The notes: generated by a model from the sequence alone, not told the origin. Shown: positions 1-15,884, counted from the stretch's first letter. The stretch is DNA of 64,000 nt from Ficedula albicollis (GCF_000247815.1 NC_021681.1:8248082-8312081); one strand, 5' to 3'. Translations and numbers: made by a program.

Positions 1-3000
1 TAGTTGCTGCCTGGTCAGAAAAGTTACCTTGTACTGGTGCTGATCTGTCATTGCATGACCTCAAAAGCACTTCCACTACTGACACTCATAGGCAATTGGA
101 ACATTCACATGTTTAAAAGCTTTCCCATCACACCTTCGAACAATTGCCAATGTGATTACAAGGGAAAGTGATACCAATAGGAGGCCATCTTTTCAGAAGA
201 AAATTAGACAGAAAAAAAAAGTGATGCACTAGTGTTAGCAGTTTTGCATTATCCATCCACTTAACAGGAGCTCTGGTACAACACATCAGTATAACAATTT
301 AGTTACCTGCACATAAGGAAAGATGCATTAAATAGACCAAAAACATTTGGAAAATAAGGAGAAAAATTGCAATGTTAATCAACCAGCAAACCAACAGCTG
401 CAATTCTCTTTGCATTTCCAAACAGTTTATGACAAGTGCTAAATTTTAAATTCTTTTGCACATTGGTGAAATTGGATTAAATCACGTAGATTTTCACAAA
501 AATAGTCTTGAACAAATAGCACAGTCTCATCCTTTCACAAAATAAACCACATGTCCATTACAGAAGATGATGCTTTCCCCTCCATACTCTCAAGCAATTC
601 ACCTGAGCAGGCTCATGTGCACACAAAACCAAGCAGAAATCCCTTCCCCAGGAACTGGAGTTCCTGCAGTGTGAGAAAGAAGTCAAACCTGGTGTTCCTT
701 AAGGGGAAGAAAAATCCCATTTCTAAACAGGGAAAAGCTTAGCTGTGTGTGATGAGAGAGATCTTGCAGATTGCTGTGTTTGCTGGGACATGTGGCACAC
801 AAACAGGGAGCAGCCACCCCAGCTGCTGCATGGGGCTCCTGGCTACAGAAAATTCCCTTTACAGTGAGACTGGGAAGCCCAAGGTGCACATCAGCCAGCA
901 GTTGATACAAAGACTACTTTAGCTGTTGACTTTTACCTTACACAACATTTGGGAATATATTATTGGATTTACTACTGCACACACAGAAAACACTTTTTAG
1001 CTTCACCCCTCTCAACTTGATTCCCTCAAATACATGAAAGCATATATCCATGGACACATTTTGTATGCGGGTCAGTAAAACAGCCCTTTTTCAAGCTCAC
1101 ATCCTAGGAGGAATGAAAACAGGAGCAGGTCTCCCGAGCCTGAGGGAGAGGTACCCAGTGCTGGGAAAGGCTCAGTGCAGGGGAGAGACAGGCAGCTCCA
1201 GGGGTGCTGGGGGTCCAGCGTCCCTCCCTAGCAGCCCATGGGCCCACTCAGCAAACAGAGCTGAAACCAGGCAAGAAAAGCCCCCCTTTACCTCCAGGCA
1301 GCACCCAAGCACTTTGCTGAGCCACCTGACCCAAGCACTGCGTGTTGTTTTGCTGTAGAGCTGCTTTTGCATCAGGGGGTTCAGCCACAGGAGCGCACAT
1401 TTGTCCTGCAGGAAGGTTTTTTTCCTTTGCCTATTTAAAGTCCCTGCTGCACTTTGCCTTCTCGTGCTTTGATGCAGGGCACTGCATTTGTGCCTTCTCC
1501 AGGTGCCCCCTTTCTTTGCCCTTCTCCACTTGGCATCTGCAGGGCTGCTGGACCCAATGTTCATCGACAGCCAGGTCACCACCTGTGCTGAAAGCACCAC
1601 TACTGCTTTCCTCTTTCATCTGCATAAGCCAGAGGAGATGGAGACAAAAAAATACTGCACAGATCATTTGGGCAATCCCTCCAGGAGAGATAAGATTGCT
1701 CTCCATTGCAGGTTTATTGGCTCTTTAATTAATACCTATAGGATCAATTTTCAAGAATCCCCCACAGCCTCACTTGGGATGTTATTTGAAAGGCTAAAGG
1801 CAGTTCAGAATATTTTTCTTAATATTCAAATTAGTTTTTTCCTTTTTATGTTCATTCTACTGCTCCTAATTATATTGTAGCTACTATGCTGTGACTGAAT
1901 CCTTGTTTTTCTTCTATATACATCAATTACATTATCTTGCATTAATTTGCTACTTAGCTGCTATCCTGCTAAGCATGTAATTTTACCAGAACACCTCATG
2001 TTTACCTCTATAGAGCAGTCCTTCCAGACCAATTTATTTCTCTGCAATCAGTGTTTTTTTGGGCTACTGATATCTTCATAAGGCATCCCAAACACAAGTA
2101 CATGAGGCTGCACACAGAGTAATTGAGGCCCCAGGATATCACTGAGGGCTGCTAGTCTGGGGGAAAACCCACAGCAGTAAAAGCCCAAGGAGTTAAACAA
2201 GAGCCAGCCTCTGGTTTATTTGCTCCAGGACATGTTCCAATCAATGCAGCCCCAAACTGTGCTAGCCTTTCTTCCGGTTATTTCACATTGCAGATCAAAG
2301 CTAATTTTATGGAAGCAATCAATCCCAAGTCTTTTTACTACATCATTTCTTGCTATATCCCTGCCAATTTGGAGCATGCTGTAGAAAGGTTTTGTTCTCA
2401 TATATCTTAGTTTGCATTTTCCCATAGTATATTACATTTTATTTTCAGCTGAAGAGTTACATCTACCTGTGGAAATAACACCTTTATCTTGATAAATCAG
2501 ATTTTGACCGTAGACAAAAGTGAAGTGTCTGAATAACACAAAACCACTCAAGAAATAAAGAAATCTCATAAGGATATGAGACAAACACAAAGATGCTCCA
2601 TGGTTATGAGTATCTCTGATACCTTTGCTTTCTGCAATTACTATGGAAATTGAGTTTTATAAGATTTTCTCTCAATGCTTGGGAAAGCAAATCTTAGCTT
2701 TCTATACATGATCATTCTCACAGGAATGTGATTAGGAGGGTTATGTTCATCTAGTTAAGAAGTAAAAATAATACCATACACTCTGTGGCAATCTGTGCCA
2801 TAGACCCTTGCAGAGCAGCTGGAAATCAATTCCTTTGACTGCAGAACTGATTTTGAACTGAACAAACAACCTGATAGAGACTGCCAAGTATGGCAATAGT
2901 TAACTAAAGTGTGAGCAAAATTAATGAAACCTTTAATCAAATCATTTTCAAATATGAATGACATTTAAAATAATCAGAGGCTGTATGTAAACACTGTGAA

Positions 3001-3049
3001 AAGCAAGAAAGTACATAGGAAATATACTTTTCCTGTAGTTTTACATATT

Positions 3050-3178
3050 TGATTTAGTGGGAGGTTTAGCTGGGCTGCACAAAGTTAAACAACAATCAAG
3101 TGAGAAGACTTGATTGATTTAGTGGAGGTTTAGCTGGGCTGCATAAAGTTAAACAACAATCAAGTGAGAAGACTTGTG
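3050..3178. repeat. 65-bp tandem duplication
   Basis: Two copies starting TGATTTAGTGG at 3050 and 3115, differing by one base insertion and a C/T change. It is non-coding. Confidence 0.93.
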
Positions 3179-3314
3179 AGGAATGAAAGGATGAGACTGG
3201 GGAATAAAAATTTGATCTGCTTGATTTGGATGAGAAGCACGAGGTGAGAAAGATGAGGAGAAAATCCTGCTGAAAGTCTGGACAGGCAGCCCCGGAGGGA
3301 CATTTCTAAGCACA

Positions 3315-3590
3315 GGGGATGCCCAGCCTGGTGCCTTCATGCCAAGGAGCACAGGGATGCTCAGCAGCTTGTGTCAGACCCCTGGCACTGCAGGGATCTT
3401 GCAGCTCTCCCCCTCTGACTTTGCATCCTACTGGGATATATGAGCAGGGCTAGGGGATGCCCAGCCTGGTGCTTTTATGCCAAGGAGCACAGGGATGCTC
3501 AGCAGCTTGTGTCAGACCCCTGGCACTGCAGGGATCTTGCAGCTCTCCCCCTCTGACTTTGCATCCTACTGGGATATATGAGCAGGGCTG
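3315..3590. repeat. 138-bp tandem duplication
   Basis: Two copies starting GGGGATGCCCAGCCTGG at 3315 and 3453, ending GAGCAGGGCT. They differ at only a few positions, such as CCTTCATG versus CTTTTATG. Confidence 0.94.
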
Positions 3591-6374
3591 GACCCACCCC
3601 AGGTGTAGGCAGCTCAAACTTATATCTAAATGCAGGGCCCAGGTTTCCAGGTTTTTTCTTTTCATAGTCCTGTGCTCTGCTCACCTCAATAAGCTGCTGG
3701 ACTTCACAGGTTGCTTGCTGCAGACAGCTGCTATGCAGCAGCTGAAATCCTGTTGCATCACATAAACCACCCTTCCCTAACCCCCCAAACAATCTGGAAT
3801 AATGCAGTAGAAAAACAAATTTGGAAGCAAATTGTTCTGCTGGATTCGAGGCTTTTCTTTCAACAGAAGCAGCCCAGCTGTATCCCAGCTCCCAGCCCAT
3901 GGACAGTGTGATCATGTTACCATTTTTCTCCTTCCCTGTTCAGAGTGGACACTGGATACAGAGAATGTATCTCCCAAGCCATTATGGATCCTATATGCTG
4001 TAATGGAGTACTATTCCTGGAACATCTCAAAGGGGACATGAGATATCCCTTGCTTGCCATTCTTAGGTGACCATTGTTAAATAATATATAGACAAATGGG
4101 TGGGTTAACACACAACAGGGGAAATATCTTTTTCTATGACTTCCAGGGTTATCTCAGTGAAATGCTCATGGACTTTGTTTATACAGGTGCCTTTAGAAGG
4201 TGTCTGAACTCTCCTATCTCGAAAAGAATGCACCAGTGTCCTCTGGAATAGAAGCCCCAAACTGGGGTAATACAATCTTTAATGGGCCTGTGCCTATGTT
4301 CAAGATGTACCCTGCAATTTCGTGCCTTGCCAGCCTCACAGGACACTTTGCATTGCCATACTGGTGATTCCAGGTTTGATTTTCATCCCCCCTTCCCCAC
4401 GTCAGATGAAGGTGCCAAATCTGCTTAGAGATAAGAGTCAAAACCACATTCTCAGCTCACTCAGCCTTCAAAGACCAGTGTACCCCACTGTGAGGCCAAA
4501 TTGGCAGGGGCTGGAGGAAAAGGCCTGGCAGGATGAGAAACACCCTGCTCACAACAATCCAGACTCTGCCTGCTGCTGCAGCACAAAGCAGCCCAGGAAA
4601 ACCAAAGCAGCTCCCTCTCATTCCGTGCCCTGCCTAGCTCAGTGCAATACAGAGCTGAGGAAATCATTGTTTGGGAACCCAGCTGATAGCACAGATTAAT
4701 CACACGGGTGTGCAAGAAAATAAATAGGTGCATAAATATTTTAGCTATGCTGTGCATTTCCCAATGTGGACTTCCCTCACTTTAATGCTGACAGGCTCCT
4801 GATTTTTTTATTTTTAATTATGAACTGAAATCCCTTTTGCTATCAGTTATAAATATAACAAACAGTCTGCTATTTGACTTCAAATTCCACATCACTCATG
4901 CAAGTTGTAATTTCAGTCAGCTTAGTATCTCTGAAATGAAATATTTGCTGGCAGGAAAATGAAAGGTTATCTCATATTAAATAAACACATAGTGATATGA
5001 CTTGTTAGTGAAAATTCCAGCCAGATGACTAGTGTTAATCTGGTAATACCATTAAACAAATCCACAGTCAGGAAGAGCTTCTCAGCCTCTTCCAAACAGT
5101 AAAATTGCAGAAGGAAAGGTTTCCTTGCCATTAAAGAACAGGTTTGTGGTCCTGAAGATCTGACTTCTGTTCCTGACTTTGTCACATACTATTGTATGTT
5201 ATTTAGTTATTTAATAAAATAACTACATCTCAGTGAGTCTCAATTCCTATTTTGAAAACTGGGAATAATGAAACAGTCCTTTCATTCTAAATATGGGAGT
5301 TTCTTTGGGAGGCAAACCATAACTGACACGTTAAATAACACAAGGGAAGCCTCAAAGAAGGACTGAGATCTTCCAGCATCTTATCAGAGCTAACCTATAA
5401 AAGCAGTAAGAAAATTACCACTGTTTCCATCTGGGGTGGAGGGGCTGTAATTGTGGAAGTTATTAAGTTGCTGAATGACCCTTTTCTCATTTGATGCATT
5501 CCCAGGTGTCAGTGTCTCAGACTGCTGCTGTGGCGTTTGCTCCTGCCCTGCTCTGAGAACCAGCCTTCCTTCTCCTTCTCCTTTCCCTGCCCTCCCCTCA
5601 GGTCCTTTACCTCTGTCTCCTTCACCCTATTCTCAAGATTGTCAAGGCTACAAGAGATTCACACTTGAGAACCTCTGACACACTCAAGTCATGAAAAGAG
5701 GATGTCTGCCTTCTGCAGAGAAGCAGATAATCTATCATTTTTTTAGGACAGCAGTTTTATAAGAACTTGCTTTAGCACACCTTGTCAGCTACTGGGATCA
5801 ACAAATCTGTGCGAGGGAAATTCTGTTACCAAAAATATCTTAGAAAATCTGACTGGCATCCTTTTTTTATTTTTTTAATTTAAGGAGGAGGAAGAGAAAA
5901 CCTAGCCAAACCCTTTGCTTACTTGACAGACATGCCAAAGGAAAGAAAAAACATCTCCAAAAATGAAGTTCTGTTGAAAGGCAGTACAACACCTCTACAC
6001 AGCTACAGCAAGTGGCAATAGGCAGCTTGCAGGAGAACAAGCTTGTCTTGAATTCATGAATTGACAAACTGGTTTCTTATAATAATTATGAATCATCATA
6101 AACTTTAAAATTCTAACTCATTATATGTTATTAACTGCTTATTCAGCTCTTCTCTTTCTTGTCTTTTGTCTCTTGGGAGAAATGGGAAGGTGTTTCAGTT
6201 TTCTTGAAATCTCTGCTTTACAGTTGATTACTCCAGTGTTATTCCCAGGAGCATCTAGTTACCATCTCAAATGTGGCTATTACTCTAATTTAGAAGAGTA
6301 TTAACAATTCTGTTAATCTGTCTATGCTGGGGAAAAAAAAAAAAAAAAAAAAAAAAAAAGCAGCAGCACATGCT

Positions 6375-6841
<467 letters not shown>

Positions 6842-6879
6842 TTTTTTTTGGGGAAAAAAAAAAAAAAAAAAAAAAAAAA

Positions 6880-9800
6880 GTGTGTCCAGATAGCAACTGC
6901 ACACACTGATAAGGAAGTTTTTATAGCAGAAATATGCTTTCACATCTATTATTCTATTCTGAGCTTCTGAGGGCAGGGCAAACCATGGCTTTGTTATAGT
7001 CTTGAAATAGGAAATATAATATTTACTAAGCAAAGGTGAGCCTTCCTGGGACTACCTATTGTTAATCATCAAACCTCACCCTTATTGCAGGGAACCAATG
7101 TCACAGAGCAGTTTGGGTTCTGTTTCAGTGACAGCAAGGCATGATCAGGGTCAGGAGCCCTCCCAGGGCCTCAGCAACAAGCACAGTCTAAGCACCACCT
7201 AAGCCAGCAAAGTCTACAAACACAAGTAAACAAAAGCTTTACATTTTAATACAAGTAAATGTATTTTCTTTAGAGGACAACTACTTTTAAGCTGAAGGTA
7301 GGAGAATAACTACTTACAAGCTGAAGTTAGAGTCTGTAATTTTTGCATTTTAAAAAACTTGCCACAACAGGTATGCTTACCAAAAAAAAAAAAAAAAGTT
7401 TCTTGCCAGTGAAGTCAAGCAAGCTAAGAAACATTTTCCAGTAATTTCAGAGAAGACAAGCTAGTCCTAAGACCCAGATGCTACATAAGTTTAAGCATCT
7501 AACTCCAAAAGGGCTGAAATTCCAGTGAGGTTCCTAAAAAGCATAGAGGCACCCAATGGAAAGGGTTCACAGATTCAGAGAGATGGGTTCCTGGTGAGAG
7601 AAACCATTCAGGCTCTTTCACTACCAATATTGTCTAGTCATGTTTTGATAGCATTAACTGCTCTTGGTGCAAACCTGGTTGGAGGTCCCTTGGAGGATCT
7701 GGAAAGAAGTTCATCAGCTTGAATTCTTTGGATCCTGATTGAAAGAATACAACTCTTACAAACTGCCTATTTTTAAAAAAATTATAAAATCTTATTAACA
7801 GCATTTATCTTGTTCTGTTAAATGAGCAGCAGCATAAAGTGCTCAACCCACCAACCAAAAAAACAAAAACAAAAAATCTCACAAAACCTCCTTAATTCCT
7901 GAAGGCCATTTTGCAAAGAGCACATGAAAATGTAAATTATTTGGAGTAGAGAACATAAACTTTTAAATTACAACTGGGGCAGTGTTGTTTGGGCCAATGG
8001 CATGAACATGGTCACCTACCTCCAGATGAAGGAATGAAAAGCTGTTTTAAAGGCCTCATGGCAGGTAATTTCTATTACCTCAAGATGAAGATCAATCTCT
8101 CACATTGCATCCACTAGTCTGTCCAAATAGTCCATAACAGCAAAAATATTAGCTTCAAGAAAAGGTTCCTTGTTAAAAAGTGTTAACACAATTAGTCCAA
8201 CACTTTCATTTCAAAGCCTACAAGTATTTATCTGAATCTAAATATATCCTGAGACAAGGCAGCTCCAAAGGTATGCAGTGACATGGGAAAGCCAGGTGAA
8301 ACAGAGAAGAAACTAATTTCCTTTATCTCATTACCAGCATGTGCTTCAGCTGTGGCATGTCACAGCCTTGCCCACCTGCACCAACACTTCTGTAGGTGAT
8401 TCCTACAAGCCCTCATGTACTATGGCTTCCTGTTCCTTTTAAATGGAAATATGAACTAATGGGAGGGCTGCACATTTCTGAACCAAACTCAGGGAACATA
8501 TTACTTGCCTATTCAGTGATTTGAATGCCTTTATTCTTTTCCTTAACAGCTTTTATTTTGTTGTGTGTATTTTTTTTTTTTTAATTTGAACAACATGGGC
8601 TTTTTCCACACTCTGTTAAAAGAGGAAGGGGGAAAAGAGCTAATTATATCTGAACTGAAGTGTAACCATGGCCCTATTAAAAAGGTAGCAGTTATGGGCT
8701 ATTGATCGCAGCTCACAGGAAAAGCTTGTCATGTAGTGTCAAGAGGTTAATGTAATTACAAGAGTGGGCAGCAGGATCAGCTGTGTCCTCCAATAGGCGA
8801 ATAACTAAAAGCTGCTTTAGAGACACATAATGTTGTCAAAGCATAAATAATTCATCCCAGCATTCGAGAAGAAATTACTGCTCTGTTCCAGCGTATTATT
8901 CAGCCATTAAAATCCTGCCCTTGTAAAGTCTTTTGATGTAGTCATATTTTCAGTTCTAAGAGCAGTTTTGGAGCATTCAGCTTTTATTAAGCCTTATATT
9001 GTGCAGTTTTCAAAGTAGTAAAAAGGATATGAAATAGACTTACAATTTGTTTAATAACTGCATTGCGATTCAGATAAGAGGGAGAGAACTGTGTGGATTT
9101 ATGGAGTGCCTGTGCACCACGAGGAGGAAGCTGTGGTGTGATGTGATGGAATTTTTAAGTCCCCTAAGCTGGACAGAGTTAAAGGAGCTTCAGCTATGTG
9201 CCAGCATTGATAGCTGCAGCAGTGTTCCAGAATTTGGTGACCCATTTCTCAAGAGCCAGTTAAGCAGGAGCCACGAGAAGGGTCTGTGTGCCAGGCTATT
9301 CTAGACTCCAGCTCTTTGCTTGTCCTTATTAAAATCCATTTGGCAATTTGATCTTGAATGGTTTCCAGTCTACACCTGCATTCTGAACTTTTTGTTTTCT
9401 ATCAGGGGTATGGTGCTGATCTATGCTGAATTACAAGACTATCCTAAGTAATGGCTTCTCCACCAGGTTCTAGGCAGCCCCCAAGCACAGGGTAGGCTGG
9501 TGGAACCACAGAAGACACAGAGGAAGGACAGGGTGTCACAAGGGTCTTCTCAACTCTCTTGTCCTCATACAGAGTTAATCTGGTGGCTAGAAGTTCTGGT
9601 AGGCCCAGAAGTGCCCTTCACTGATAGCTCCCAAATGAAATTCTGAGATACAATTTGCAAATAAAACACCTTTGGGGTCTCAGCCCATCTATTCACAAAC
9701 AGGGTTGCTGTGACCATGCATGCAAAGGAAAAAAATGTGGAATCTGAATATATAATTCTGATTAATTTTTATTTTCTTGTTCAAACAGAAAATACAATTG

Positions 9801-12800
9801 CCTGTTTGAGAACAGAGTATGCAGCTAAGAGTTTAAGGAGAAGGGATGTGGCTTGGCAGAGAATGCAGGCCATCATTTCAAGCTGACCAAAAGGAAAATT
9901 GCCCTTTCCACACCCTCAGCCTAGCTCTCCCCACCATAATTATTTATCCTGCTCTCCTGCTGGATGCTCTTCCTATTCTTCCCCTGCCCACAAAGGTGTC
10001 TAGAGCTGGAAAGCTACAGCTGGAAGCAAGAGCCTTGCCCTCACCTCTGCTAACAGCACCTCTGCAAGAATGCTGCCAATATCAGGAGTCTGCAGTGAGC
10101 TCTCAGCTGATGATGGCTGAGCACCACTGTTCACTTCCCATCAAACACAACAGCAGCCTGCATTTGGTATACAATTACAGAAAACAATCACAGGATGAAA
10201 TATTGCAGCCCTCAGACACTACAGGGATCGGCAGCAATCTGACCAAGAAAGGAATTGAAAATCTAGCTACAAAGTCAGCACAGGAACAAAAGGAAAATAA
10301 AACAGAAACTAAAGGTAATGCTGAGAAGACCACAACTGCATGGAGCAAAAGCTGAGAAACAATTTCAGGGGAAAGGTTCACCAGAAAAGGGAAGGAGTCA
10401 AAGAAAACACCAAGAGGACAAAAAAAAGCCCCAAAATAAAACAAAACAAAACTATCTCTGTTATCTTTTGCCTTATAAAACCCCTTAAAAGACCACTATT
10501 CTGGCATAGCAGTTACACAAAAACCAAGTGAATTCCTGCCAAAAACTTATATTCTAATTTTAAATCTGCTTTTGAACAGAACATCCCCAAGAAATAGATA
10601 TTAAAGAAACCACATTTCTGTGACAAAGGGGAGTTTTATCCAGTCATTTCTTTTCACCAGCAGAAAAAGTAACAAATTTTCAGGAAGAAGACCCAGAGCA
10701 AGCACGCTAGTCCTCCCCAGGAATATCCTCATCTTTGAGCCGTGTCTGTGCTGCTTTTCTGTGCCTGTTTCCTGTGCAGTTGTGTGCAGATGTGTGCTGG
10801 GCTCTAGGGGAGTTTTCTTGGCTTAGTGTGGATCTGTATGGTGTTGACAGTGGGATTCTGATGTTCCTTGCACTGTTTCAGTCAGAGCCTGGGGAACAGG
10901 GCCAAGTTTATTCCTAAGGGAAGTTGAATTCAGTCTCTTAAATTCAGCCTACATGAGTAAGATAACTAGGAATGTGTCAATATTCTGCATACACAGGTTG
11001 CAGCTCCACGTAGTTAATTAGGAGGCTAAGCCTGAAACTGCCAAACCAAGTCTGAATAGCAACCTAAAAGCAGCTTTCTGATGGTTCAGTGGTCACAAGG
11101 CATGGGAAAAAATGCCACAAAATATGCAAAACAGGAGCTTTATGCTGTTTGCCTGTCCCTTAGGGTTTGTGTGGCCCCTCTGAAATCTCAGCAGGGCTGC
11201 ATAGGGACAGCCAAAGGCCAGTCCCACGCTGGCTCCATCAGGTAGAGACTTCATCCAGCCAAGGGCTGTACTTCATGCCACTCCTGTCACTAAACCTCAT
11301 CATCCCCATCACCTGGTTTACGCTTTGCACTAGTGCTGGTGTTCCTCGGATTGATCCTGTGATAAGCCAGGATCAGCAGCTGCTGCCCCTGCACAGCAGG
11401 CAGCGAAAATGAGACCTGTGTGTGTGCTGTGAGCAGGAGCTCAGCTGCCTGCCGTGCCCTGTGAAAACACAGCACACATGGCTGGGGGCTGGACACAGAC
11501 CCAGACTCTTCCCAGGAAACAAGCCAAAAGCTGAAGTTTTCACCTGGCTTGGATTTGAAAATTTTGCAGTTCAGCAGTTTTGAATAGTAGCTGTGAAAAA
11601 ACACCAACTACTAAGATTGGACAAAGGCTTGTTTGGAAGGTTTTTGACGATTTCTCCAGAGAGCTAGTTGCACATTTCTAGTTCCTGAAGCAGTCTGACC
11701 CCCTCTCCTCCCCCAGGGAAGCGCTGGCTGAGCCCAGTTCCTTCGCTGTTGAGAGATTCAGGGGGTAACTGAATAAAATAACACAGGTTACAATCTTTCT
11801 TCTTTTGAAGACAGTGATAAAACTCCCAGTGGGGCTGGGATTTAACTTGAGGATTACAACTGCTGTGAATCAATCCTCTACCAACTTTAGAGGAGTTGGA
11901 CCAATTAACACCAGCCAAGGGCTCAGTGCTTTCATTCTACCCACAAGGCAATAATATCCATTATTGTTTTCCCCAGCCAGGACTCTGCCGTTCTTTTTCA
12001 TCACAATTTCCCCTCTATCTCCCAAATTTTCTCATTTCCCAGCTCTGACACTTGACTTGCAGAGCCCTCTGAACCCTTAAAAATATTTGCTCTCTAAAAA
12101 GGAACAGAAAGAAAAATGTTTGGATTTTTGCTTTGTCAGGAATCTGCTTTACTTGCATCCAGTTAAAACAAATATAAAAAATAATCTCCTCATCTTCAGT
12201 GAGGAAGGAGCTGGGGCTTTTAAAATATACAAATCAAGTGAAATAACAGCACAGACTGCCAGCCCCAGATCAGATGTGCATGGAGGGACATATGCAATGC
12301 ATTACACACATGCACTCCTCAGGACACATCCAGGGATTTCTTGGGTCCATTGTCTGTGTTCTGAACCCCTTAACACTCAACAAACTTTATCTTCTTAGAT
12401 TACCTCTTCTTTTGACCCTTAGTAAACATAGCTACATGATTTTAATTCATCAGAGAAAAGTGAATATTGTTAATTTGTGCCTCCCTTTTTCACTGTGACA
12501 ACTCTAAAAATGAGCAAATTCTCTGCTTTGAAAAAGTTTGGATCGTGGTTTTTTTCCACGTTTCTGTGTTAGAAGTTTTTCCTCTGCCTTCTTTCTCCTC
12601 CTCTTTCTTGGCCTCCCTTTTGTTTCTCAGCCTGGCTGCAGCTCTGTCCCAGCTGCCTCCTACTTTCAGACCAACTTTTCACAGCCTGGAGACCAGACTG
12701 AAGCAGAGACACCCTCCTCACTCATCAGGGCTGCTCAGATTTATACCTGCTTACAATGCTGGGGCTGAACTAAAGTGCTGTAAGGCACACTGCACTAACT

Positions 12801-15800
12801 CTGTGCTGTTTCATGCCAGGAAAACTCCAGCTGACTTCTTAAGCCATCTTTAATGCTGCTTCACACTCCTAAAAATCCAGGCCTTAGAATATAAATGGGT
12901 TTTTTTCAGTTTTGTGTGTTTTTCTTTTAAATTACAGTTTCTCACTGAGAAAGTTTGATTGATTCAGGCAACATAAAGAAAAAAAATTCCATGCAACTCG
13001 GTTGATCAGTCACACACTGAATGTCAAATAGCAATGAATCAAAGAGGACAGTTCATGAGCTGAATGCTTGGCTGTGCTCTTCAGCAAATCCATTAAGACA
13101 ATACCATTTAGTTTACAAAATGATACACAAACAAAAAGAGCAGCACCATCTATATCAGACATCATCTACAAACGAGCACCCAGCTGAAAGGCAGCTGCCT
13201 TAGCTGGGCTGCACTTGAACCAGAGCCCCAGGACACAACACTGATGCCAATGAGGGGAGAAAAAGCTGCAAAATGAAACAAATGAAGCAAAGCAGCTCCC
13301 AGCCCAGCAGTCTGATATTGCCCTTGGTAAATACTGCACTGCAAGTCACTGCACCTACAGCATGAATGCAGCTCATGAGTTACCCATGGGAGAGGCACGG
13401 GGGATTTTCTGCACAGATTCAGACTTTCCAATGAACACAGTTTGTTCATAGCTAAGACCTTCAGTTGCTCAATTTAAGATTCCATATGCTGTTCCTGCTG
13501 GTAATGAGGTATTAAAGATTATGAGATAAACCAACATGCCATTCTGATTCAAAAAGGTAAGCTTATAAGACCATGGAAATCCCTCTTTAATACAAGCAGA
13601 AAGGGCTTAGCATTTGTACAATTTTGTTCAACAATCAATAAAATTAGACCCAATAAGGAAAAGGATGAATAAACAAAAAATTTTCTATTCCAGCAAGAAA
13701 ATAAGAGATTTACAAAAAATAATCTGGTGCCTTTTAGTGTGCTGGGGAGCTGTTTGGGTTATGCAAACATTTGGAGCTGCCTGGGCAGCCCTGTGTGTGT
13801 TGACAATGCCACATAATGCTCCTCAGTCACACACAGGGGCAAATTCCTCCTCAGGACACGAACCACACACAGCAGAACGTGCCTGGTGTTTGACAAATGC
13901 TCTGTTAGAGAGCAAAGGGAGGAAGGGCTCCAGTGCCCAGCAGCACATTGTCTTCATTTCCTCAGTAATTTAAGGAGCGCTGCTTTCCATTTTTTTCCTG
14001 AGATGTGTCTGTATCTGCAGTAGATGCTGTGGTGATGCCCCCTGCACATGCCATGGTGACAAGTACCAGCCTCTCCAGCCCTGAGACTGCTGTGGTGGGG
14101 CCAGCCAGGAAATCACTGTGCTCCCAGATCTTGGGGAAAGGGAAACTCAAGACCGAGGGATGGAGGAGGTTTAATGATGGAAAAGAAAAAAAAAAACAGA
14201 CATAAATGGTTTATGAGCTGAAGAACAGGAAATATGATTAATTTGGGATGAATATAGTAAGGAAGCAATCAGAAAACCAATAAACCAGGACTTCATCAGA
14301 CAAAGCTGGGCTGGAGGTTGTCTGCATCACAAATACCTGGATAGAATGGAGACCCAAGCACAGGTGAAAGCACTGCTGGTAGCAGTGTGGGGAGTAATAA
14401 CAGTGGATGTAGGGAAAACATGCAGGTTTCTGGAGAGAGGAGAATGTCAGGTAGAACCTGCCAAGTGCACCCACTGGCTGCTGCCAGCCCAGCCCAGCCC
14501 TGGCTTTGTCTGCTGCTCTATCTGGGCTCTTTGATCAAGGCAACACAAACCAGAGCTCAGGCCCAGAACTGGCTGTGTGTGCTTTTAGACACAAACAGAT
14601 CCTGCTCAGCTTTTCTTCCTCCACTGTGAGTAACAAAAGCTTATTTCAGTTGGCTCAGGGTTTGACAACAATTAACTTTGAAAGGAGGGAATGGAGACCA
14701 TGTAATTTTTCAACAAACTGCAAAACTCTAAGCCAAGAAAAAATTTGCGCCCACTTTCATTTAAAGCACACGCATAATTTCACAGGTGTTTCTGATTTAA
14801 GCCACACTTGTTTGTTGCTTGCTGCTTTCCCCAAGCAAATGCCAAACTAAAGGCTTGCTGTGATACAAAACACACCTTCCACAAAAGCACCAGGATTGTT
14901 CCCCAACGCTTGAGCCCAGGAACATCATCTTTTGGGATGTCCCAGGACACAGAGGACTGGGGTGCATCCCTGGCTGAGCCTGGCAGCACAGTGTGGCCAG
15001 CAAGGGCTTGAGTCTGTTCAGCTATTGCTTCACATAGAAACAGCATTTGCATGTCCTGATACCATATCCACTCCCAGACCTGCTACCCAGCCCAAAGAGG
15101 GAAAAATTATCTGTTATCCTCAGGGAAGTGGCTCCTTGTGAGTTCATTCTCCCCTTCGAGGTGGCCACTGGCTGGGGAACCAGGAGCAGGGCAGCAATGC
15201 AATTGTGGCTTGCAATTAAAAGATGCCCAGCAGCTGTGATACACCTTGGGTAATTTCCACAGCTGGCAAAGGTTAGATACACAATGACCACTACTGATTT
15301 TATACAGCTTGAAAAGGGCATGTTAAAGAAAACCTGTTGTAATTTCCACAGATGGAAGCAAAAATAATGCAGCTGAAAGTTAAGGTATAAAAAGATGCAA
15401 TGTCAGTAGTGTGTTTGTCTCTTGCCTTAGCCAAACTACCCCCATTCACAAGTAAAATGTGGCCCTAGAGAAACTATTTTACCAACTGAATTTATTCCAT
15501 TTTAATACATCAACAGTCCCATCCCAACTCTCAAGCCAAGCTTAGGAACAGATTGATATGACTTATTTACATTATTTTCTGACAATAAGATATTATTTCT
15601 TATTAAAATGCTCCCAAAGAATTTCTTGTTGTTATTGGGAAAACGAGGTTGACCCAGGAATAAGTCTGTGCTTTACAGGGAAGGTGATTGCTCCCAGGGA
15701 TTCTGATTGTTTGTGGCTGAAATTCCCATGTTCAGAAGCATTTTTAAAAAGTTCTCAATCAACCCACAAGAGCCTTGGTCCCAACCTAATAGCAGGCACG

Positions 15801-15884
15801 TCTGAGAGCTGAGGGTGATGACTGAGCCCTGTTCAATGAGGGCTTGTACCTTTATTTGGATCTGAGTCACCTTCTGACAGGTTG
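6880..15884. other. Intergenic DNA, no gene recognised
   Basis: No recognisable coding exon. There are short A/T runs near 7381 and 8570. The longest frame, 169 codons from 9846, has no domain I recognise and no support. Possible regulatory texture at 8620-8990 is listed separately. Confidence 0.7.
8620..8990. promoter_or_regulatory. Possible conserved non-coding element downstream of EPHA4
   Basis: Repeat-free, moderately AT-rich sequence with TAATTAT, TAATGTAATTAC, ATTGATC and AATAATTCAT motifs, and no open frame of note. It resembles an enhancer in the gene-poor flank of a developmental gene. No alignment was available. Confidence 0.2.

Larger units (their letters stand above)
1..6332. 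other. Intergenic DNA, no gene recognised
   Basis: Short frames only, none with recognisable protein sequence or splice structure. Apart from the 65-bp and 138-bp duplications, I see ordinary AT-rich vertebrate intergenic sequence. Confidence 0.75.

Noticed and set aside
9846..10355. 169-codon plus-strand frame in intergenic DNA
   Set aside because: Low-complexity composition, no recognisable domain and no splice signals supporting an exon.
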